Source of the DNA: CP2-2F sp034432555
GTDB lineage: Bacteria > Chloroflexota > Anaerolineae > Aggregatilineales > UBA2796
DNA: 64,000 nucleotides
Assembly (NCBI GenBank): GCA_034432555.1
Contig: DAOUBW010000014.1
Span: 1 to 64,000, forward strand
Direction of reading: 5' to 3'
Shown here piece by piece: positions 60,120 through 64,000 of the stretch. Every line of letters starts with the position of its first letter. Position 1 is the first letter of the stretch. Under the pieces are notes generated by a model, which was given only the letters and a program-made list of their open reading frames with translations, was not told the DNA's origin and made no database searches. The translations under genes were made by a program, and so were the position numbers.

Positions 60120-60391
60120 TGCTGAACGTCTCTCTCCGCAATCTGGTTAAATGCCTCGCGCAACCAAGCCGTACCTTCCGCCGTGCTGAGCAACTGCGCC
60201 AAGCTATTGTAGACGGCAGCTCTGAACAAGGGCTGCCCTACCCATAGCAGTTGTGAAGTTAAAAAGCCCAAGGGTGTTTCCAAAAGCACGTTGAAAGCAC
60301 CCACCAAGCCAACCTTACGCAGTTCAGGCACAACGGCAGCCAGCCATTGACGCACCTGCGCTAACTGTTCAGGCGAAAGTTCGTTTTCCAT
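60116..60391 (-). CDS. small soluble protein, first gene of the GlmL-like operon
   Basis: The 91-residue protein is helical (ELSPEQLAQVRQWLAAVVPELRKVG, GFLTSQLLWVGQPLFRAAVY, STAEGTAWLREAFNQIAER) with no recognised motif. The ATG at 60391 is preferred over the frame start at 60409 because a TGT-TATACT box lies eight bases before it, suggesting a leaderless message. It opens the eight-gene operon and is coupled to the DUF6754-like gene by an ATGA overlap. Confidence 0.6.
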   Translation of the reverse strand: MENELSPEQLAQVRQWLAAVVPELRKVGLVGAFNVLLETPLGFLTSQLLWVGQPLFRAAVYNSLAQLLSTAEGTAWLREAFNQIAERDVQQ

Positions 60392-60399
60392 GCCTTGCC

Positions 60400-60405
60400 A
60401 GTATA
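60400..60405 (-). promoter_or_regulatory. extended -10 box of the GlmL-like operon
   Basis: TGT-TATACT on the minus strand ends eight bases before the ATG at 60391. A TTGCTA lies 21 bases upstream, which is too far for a normal -35. Leaderless initiation is likely. Confidence 0.45.
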
Positions 60406-60480
60406 ACATTATCTCACTAAATCCGATAGCAAGCCGCTTTGCTCGAACGGTTTGAATCGCCTTACTGAAGGGTACCGCTT

Positions 60481-60882
60481 GTGGATGCTGAAGACGTGGT
60501 GCTGATCGGCGTCATCAACCGCCAGCGCGATCTGCGCGCAGCGCGTGAGTTGGGCTGGTATCGCCTGCCCGTCTTGCGGGCGCCGCGCTGGATCACAGTC
60601 GACTATGTAGCGTTCTACCTGAGCCGTGCCTTCGGCGCCCAGAACGGCGCCATTCACTACTATGCGCGCTGCACAGGGCATGAACTCTGCCGCCGCCGCG
60701 ACCTGCTGCCTGATGAGCCAAACCATCCGCGTGCCGATGCCCTGTACTTTCGGCTGAGCCTTGCGCCGTTATGCGCCAAAGTGCCGCCGATCACCAACCC
60801 GACTCATCGCCCGCTCGCCTTTATTTATACGACGTGGGCGCGTTTTTGCGCTGCCGAGCGCTTGCCCGATCTATATGGGTAG
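60481..60882 (+). CDS. conserved protein of unknown function (WYRLPV type)
   Basis: The 133-residue soluble protein contains blocks that I associate with a conserved bacterial family of unknown role: VVLIGVINRQRDLRAARELGWYRLPV, YVAFYLSRAFG, AIHYYARCTGHELCRRRDLLPDE, HPRADALYFRLSL and RPLAFIYTTWARFCAAERLPDLY. The related longer proteins that I recall sometimes carry nuclease-like domains, which are absent here. The GTG at 60481 has AAGGG eight bases upstream. It is divergent from the GlmL-like operon and 70 bases before the LutA-like gene. Confidence 0.6.
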   Translation: MDAEDVVLIGVINRQRDLRAARELGWYRLPVLRAPRWITVDYVAFYLSRAFGAQNGAIHYYARCTGHELCRRRDLLPDEPNHPRADALYFRLSLAPLCAKVPPITNPTHRPLAFIYTTWARFCAAERLPDLYG

Positions 60883-60952
60883 CGCTTGCCGAAACGCCTC
60901 GATCCGTCTAGACTCTGCCTATGGTAAAGTGCTTTACAAAGGCAAGCTGTCT

Positions 60953-61723
60953 ATGAGCCACCCTGATCACGCCACACGCGCCGATGTGCGCGGCAAGCGT
61001 GCCTCGTTCTTCGTCACTTGCATTGTGGATATGATCTATCCGCACAGCGGCATGGCAGCCGTCGAAGTGTTGGAGCGCGTCGGCGTCTCGGTAGCGTTTC
61101 CTGCCGCACAGACTTGTTGTGGGCAAATGGGCTTTAACGGCGGCTACCGCGATGAGGCACGCCAAGTGGCACGTCAATTTTTGCGCGCCTTTGCCGATGC
61201 CGAGCTGATCGTGACACCCAGTGGTTCGTGCGCTGCGATGGTGCGCCATCACTACCCTGAACTCTTCGCCGACGACCTTGAATGGCGCCAGCGCGCCGAA
61301 CATGCCGCCAGCATCACTTGGGAATTGACCGAATTTTTGGTGGATGGCTTGGGCGTGACCGATTTAGGTGTAGCGCTGCGGCAGCCGCGCACCGTTGCCC
61401 TGCACGACGCCTGCCATGGGCTGCGTGGGCTTGGCATTCAGCGCCAGCCGCGCGCTTTGCTGGCAAAGGTGCAGAACCTGACCGTCGTCGAACTCAGCGG
61501 TGCTGATCAATGCTGTGGTTTTGGCGGGCTGTTTGCTGTCAAAATGCCTGAGATCAGCAGCGCCATGCTGGATGCGAAAGTAGGTCACATCATTGCCAGC
61601 GGCGCAGATGCCATCGTGACCTGTGATGCAAGCTGCCTAACCCAGATGAACGGCGGCTTAAGCAGGCAGGGCAGCGCCGTGCGCGTCTACCATGTGGCGG
61701 AAGTATTGGCGGGGCGCTTGTAG
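60953..61723 (+). CDS. lutA: LutA-like Fe-S oxidoreductase subunit with two CCG domains
   Basis: The 256-residue protein has two Cys-Cys-Gly domains: TCCGQMGFNGGY near 60 and QCCGFGG with CDASC near 200-235, plus TCIVDMIYPHSG and ALHDACHGLRGLG. These cysteines bind Fe-S clusters, as in LutA of lactate oxidation and the C-terminal part of GlcF. The ATG at 60953 has AAAGG 10 bases upstream. The longest frame runs back into the previous gene. LutB, LutC and a lactate permease are not in the window, so the substrate is uncertain. Confidence 0.85.
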   Translation: MSHPDHATRADVRGKRASFFVTCIVDMIYPHSGMAAVEVLERVGVSVAFPAAQTCCGQMGFNGGYRDEARQVARQFLRAFADAELIVTPSGSCAAMVRHHYPELFADDLEWRQRAEHAASITWELTEFLVDGLGVTDLGVALRQPRTVALHDACHGLRGLGIQRQPRALLAKVQNLTVVELSGADQCCGFGGLFAVKMPEISSAMLDAKVGHIIASGADAIVTCDASCLTQMNGGLSRQGSAVRVYHVAEVLAGRL

Positions 61724-61733
61724 CGGATTGCCT

Positions 61734-62510
61734 ATGCGGATCAATCTGAATTGGGTCAACCAACATCTCATTGAAGAACTCTACAGCGCGCCGATTGTGA
61801 ACGGCGTGCTGCATGATGGCTTTGATATTGTGCTGATCGATCTGTTGGGCGGCGAACAAGTTGCTATTCATCTGATCGAGCGGGAGATAGATGTATCGGT
61901 TATTCAGGCGGTGTTGGATGAAAATGCCGCGCATGGGCGCTACACGCTGTTTTTCCTGTGGAGCGCCATGCTGCTGCCCGAACATGGTGAGCGCTACTTG
62001 CCCTATGATTGGATGAGCGCCCTGCTGGATATTTACGGCGATAAAATCTATGCCTTTGAGAATTATGGGCAGAATGCGTGGTTGTTTCCGGTTCATTTTG
62101 AGGCGGAGGCAGGCAGCTTGTGGCGCACTGTGCGCTATGGCGAGGTGGTGGATATGGCGGCGCTGCACTGCCAAACTATTCACACAGAAGGCGGCTTCTT
62201 AAACGGCGCGTGGCGCATCGCCACCTTTAGCGCAGAGCCTGCGCCGCACCGTGAACGCCGCCAACACACAGGCAAACATCACCGTGAGCCGCCGCGCAGC
62301 ACACGCGCCGCCATTTTTGCCTACTATGACTTGTTGGGCGTCCCCTACGACGCTGATCTAGAGACGGTCAAGCGTGAGTATCGGCGCTTGGCGTTGCAAT
62401 TTCACCCCGACTACAATAAAGCAGAGGATGCCACCGAGCGTATGCAGGCAATCAACACTGCCTATGCCAAGATTGTGCAGCATTTAGGCGCTAACGACGC
62501 TGAGGCGTGA
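61734..62510 (+). CDS. protein with C-terminal J-domain
   Basis: Residues 1-170 form an unrecognised alpha/beta domain (INLNWVNQHLIEELYSAPIVNG, FDIVLIDLLGGEQVAIHLIERE, YTLFFLWSAMLLPEHG). A basic His/Arg-rich linker (HRERRQHTGKHHREPPR) and a C-terminal J-domain (about 200-253: YYDLLGVPYDADLETVKREYRRLALQFHPDYN) follow. The HPD triad needed to stimulate DnaK is intact. The ATG at 61734 lies 10 bases after the LutA-like stop and the longer frame overlaps that gene. It probably recruits DnaK to a specific client through its first domain. Confidence 0.82.
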   Translation: MRINLNWVNQHLIEELYSAPIVNGVLHDGFDIVLIDLLGGEQVAIHLIEREIDVSVIQAVLDENAAHGRYTLFFLWSAMLLPEHGERYLPYDWMSALLDIYGDKIYAFENYGQNAWLFPVHFEAEAGSLWRTVRYGEVVDMAALHCQTIHTEGGFLNGAWRIATFSAEPAPHRERRQHTGKHHREPPRSTRAAIFAYYDLLGVPYDADLETVKREYRRLALQFHPDYNKAEDATERMQAINTAYAKIVQHLGANDAEA

Positions 62511-62514
62511 AGGC

Positions 62515-62547
62515 GCGCCCGATCTGCACACGCTAGAGATCGGGCGC
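62515..62547. terminator. hairpin between convergent genes
   Basis: GCGCCCGATCT and AGATCGGGCGC form a perfect 11-bp stem with an 11-base loop, four bases past the J-domain stop. It faces the cytochrome gene stop at 62559. No T-run is present. Confidence 0.55.
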
Positions 62548-62558
62548 TATGAAAGGCA

Positions 62559-63224
62559 TTACTGGGCGCGCAGCGTCAGCATGTATGCCACCAGATCGTT
62601 GATCTGGTCGGGCGTCAATTCGTCGGCATAGGTTTGGTGCATCAGGCTCATGCCGCCCACCGCATAGATTTTATCGCCCTCATTGGGGACAAGGTACTTG
62701 TTCGGCAAGATGATCGAGTTCCGCAGATAGGCAGCGGCGCTCAGTTCGTTCGGATCGCGGCGGGCAGCGCGATCTGCAATGCCGTGCATTACCGGACCAA
62801 CTAAATCGTTGACCGCGACGACCTCTACGTGGTGGCAAGAGGCGCAGGTTGGCAATTCGGGCTTCTCTGGCACGCCGTTGGCAAACAGCAGCGCACCACG
62901 TTGGGGATCAGGTTGCGGTGTGGGGCTTGGCGTTGGCGTTTCAGTGGGCGGGACGGGTGTGCCAGTTGGCGGAATAAGCGTGATCGTCGGTGTGGCAGAC
63001 GGGCGGGCGCGAGTGGGCGGGCGGGTCGGCTCAACCGCAACGATGGTGGGCGCAAGCGGTGCGGTTGCCTCAGCGCGGCTATCGGCAGTGGGCAAGACAG
63101 GCACGCGGCTAGGCAGCTCAAGGGTTGGTGGGAATTCGGGTGCAGGCGTGGCAGGCGTGCCGCAAGCGGCGAGGACTGCCATCAGCAGAGCAGCCAAAAG
63201 AGTTGGCGCGTGCTTGATGATCAT
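62559..63224 (-). CDS. c-type cytochrome lipoprotein with Thr/Pro stalk
   Basis: The 221-residue protein starts with a lipoprotein signal (LLAALLMAVLAAC), has a Thr/Pro-rich stalk (about 25-105), and ends in a class I cytochrome c domain with the heme motif CASCHH near 125 and a probable Met ligand in GGMSLMHQTYADELT near 195. The C-terminal DQINDLVAYMLTL helix is typical. The ATG at 63224 has AAAGG 10 bases upstream. The TTG three codons earlier is rejected. It should carry electrons at the outer membrane face and needs heme attachment, to which the ccmAB genes may be relevant. Confidence 0.9.
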   Translation of the reverse strand: MIIKHAPTLLAALLMAVLAACGTPATPAPEFPPTLELPSRVPVLPTADSRAEATAPLAPTIVAVEPTRPPTRARPSATPTITLIPPTGTPVPPTETPTPSPTPQPDPQRGALLFANGVPEKPELPTCASCHHVEVVAVNDLVGPVMHGIADRAARRDPNELSAAAYLRNSIILPNKYLVPNEGDKIYAVGGMSLMHQTYADELTPDQINDLVAYMLTLRAQ

Positions 63225-63351
63225 GCGCTTCAAACCTTTCTGAACATTGGGCAGTTAGGCAGTTCGATTGTGCAATACACGCAGATTATGTCGCTTTGTG
63301 CGTATTTTCGCAAATGCCACAAACTGCCCAAGGTTGGGCGTAATCCCTTGC

Positions 63352-64000
63352 TTAGCTTTCGGTGCGCGCAAGGCGAAAGCCAACAAACTCCAGCCCATAG
63401 GCAGGATTAACTTCATCGCGCTTGGCAGCCCGCAAGTTACCTTGATCAATGTTCATCCACGAGCCGCCACGCCGCACACGCCCCTTGGAGCTGCTAAAGA
63501 TATCCTCATTGCCCGTGTGATAATCGGTAAGGCACAGTTCCCAGACGTTACCGCACATATCCACCACGCCAAACGGACTCTTACCCACCTCTGCATAGCG
63601 CGTTACGGGTGTGGTGCGATCACTTTTGTAGTTACAGCGCGTTGCATCGAACGAGTCGCCCCAGGCATAGATGAAATTGGGCGTCCCTTGCGCGGCACGC
63701 TGCCACTGGCGTTCGGTGGGCAGCATGATTGCCTCACCCGTGCATTCCGTCAGCCACAGGCAGAAAGCAACCGCCTCGTACCACGAAACGCCGACGACAG
63801 GATGCTGCGGCTTGTTCCACCGCTCGGATTGCCAAAAGCGCGGCTGCACCCAGCCTTTTTCTTGGCACACGCGCCAGCCCTCAGGCGTCCACCATTCCTG
63901 CGTGGCATAGCCTTTGGCGCGGATGAACTTTTCAAACTGGGCGTTGGTGATAGGATATTTGGCGATCTTGAAGGTGAGCACCTCTTGTAAAGTATTGCGG
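63352..64000 (-). CDS. SUMF1/formylglycine-generating-enzyme-like protein, 5' end outside the window
   Basis: The open frame continues through the right edge (reading ..RNTLQEVLTFKIAKYPITNAQFEKFI), so the GTG at 63981 is not the start. The visible 216 residues have the FGE-sulfatase layout: YPITNAQF, HPVVGVSWYEAVAFCLWL, LPTERQWQRAAQG, YAWGD, GNVWELC, RVRRGGSW and GFRLAR. The two catalytic cysteines of formylglycine-generating enzymes, normally just after RRGGS, are not present (RRGGSWMNIDQGN). It is therefore probably a binding or scaffold relative rather than an active sulfatase modifier. Confidence 0.85.
   Translation of the reverse strand, partial: RNTLQEVLTFKIAKYPITNAQFEKFIRAKGYATQEWWTPEGWRVCQEKGWVQPRFWQSERWNKPQHPVVGVSWYEAVAFCLWLTECTGEAIMLPTERQWQRAAQGTPNFIYAWGDSFDATRCNYKSDRTTPVTRYAEVGKSPFGVVDMCGNVWELCLTDYHTGNEDIFSSSKGRVRRGGSWMNIDQGNLRAAKRDEVNPAYGLEFVGFRLARTES

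Noticed and set aside
63268..63990. 240-codon plus-strand frame at the right edge
   Set aside because: Antisense of the SUMF1-type gene, which has clear family motifs.

Overview
The window looks like chromosomal DNA of a bacterium of the phylum Chloroflexota, probably class Anaerolineae. This is judged from gene content, not from a database search. Markers are Thr/Pro-rich surface stalks on several proteins, a DUF4012 protein next to a Wzz/tyrosine-kinase fusion, twin FemAB-type transferases, a GlmL-like ASKHA protein in an operon of membrane proteins, a DUF6754-type protein, and large GAF/PAS histidine kinases. Composition is GC-rich and even throughout. I see no insertion sequence, prophage, integrase or CRISPR array. 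This is an ordinary core-genome stretch with about 54 protein genes and two tRNA genes.

Layout. 0-13 kb: end of a possible response regulator, a large sensor histidine kinase, guanylate kinase, a secreted WD40 protein, a GT-C-like membrane protein, leucyl aminopeptidase, two STAS-like paralogues, a Uma2-type nuclease-fold protein and FtsH. 13-17 kb: DUF4012 protein and a Wzz-BY-kinase for surface polysaccharide. 17-21 kb: tRNA-Leu(CAG) and a polar amino-acid ABC transporter (two permeases and an ATPase, no binding protein). 21-25 kb: purB-hisZ-hisG with 4- and 8-base overlaps. 25-29 kb: a GyrA-C-terminal-like protein, an acyl-CoA dehydrogenase with a clean operator-like palindrome at its promoter, RNase D and tRNA-Cys(GCA). 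29-36 kb: an operon NYN nuclease / S41 peptidase / ccmA / ccmB diverging from clpB. 36-40 kb: a probable operon of a 35-residue membrane protein, a fumarase-type beta subunit, a TPR/stalk membrane protein and two FemAB proteins. 40-47 kb: ferredoxin-NADP reductase, EamA transporter, uvrC and the bifunctional (p)ppGpp synthetase/hydrolase. 47-51 kb: operon of two GT39-like transferases and mltG.

51-60.4 kb holds the most unusual block: eight minus-strand genes joined by GTGA/ATGA stop-start overlaps or very short gaps. They encode a small soluble protein, a DUF6754-like membrane protein, two polytopic membrane proteins, a 1014-residue membrane protein whose disordered N-terminal half carries about fifteen copies of a D-W-L-like motif, a GlmL/MutL-type ASKHA ATPase, a KOW-like protein and a stalked membrane protein. 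No mutase is present, so the ASKHA protein probably serves a membrane complex of unknown function. 60.4-64 kb: a conserved unknown protein, a LutA-like protein, a J-domain protein, a c-type cytochrome lipoprotein and a partial SUMF1-type protein.

Functional threads are envelope building (FemAB, MltG, GT-C enzymes, DUF4012, BY-kinase), protein quality control (FtsH, ClpB, S41, J-domain), stringent response and repair (Rel, UvrC), nucleotide and histidine synthesis (gmk, purB, hisZ, hisG), and respiration-linked functions (ccmAB, cytochrome c, LutA, FprA). Start sites were moved inward from the longest open frame wherever a Shine-Dalgarno sequence, signal peptide or paralogue alignment justified it.
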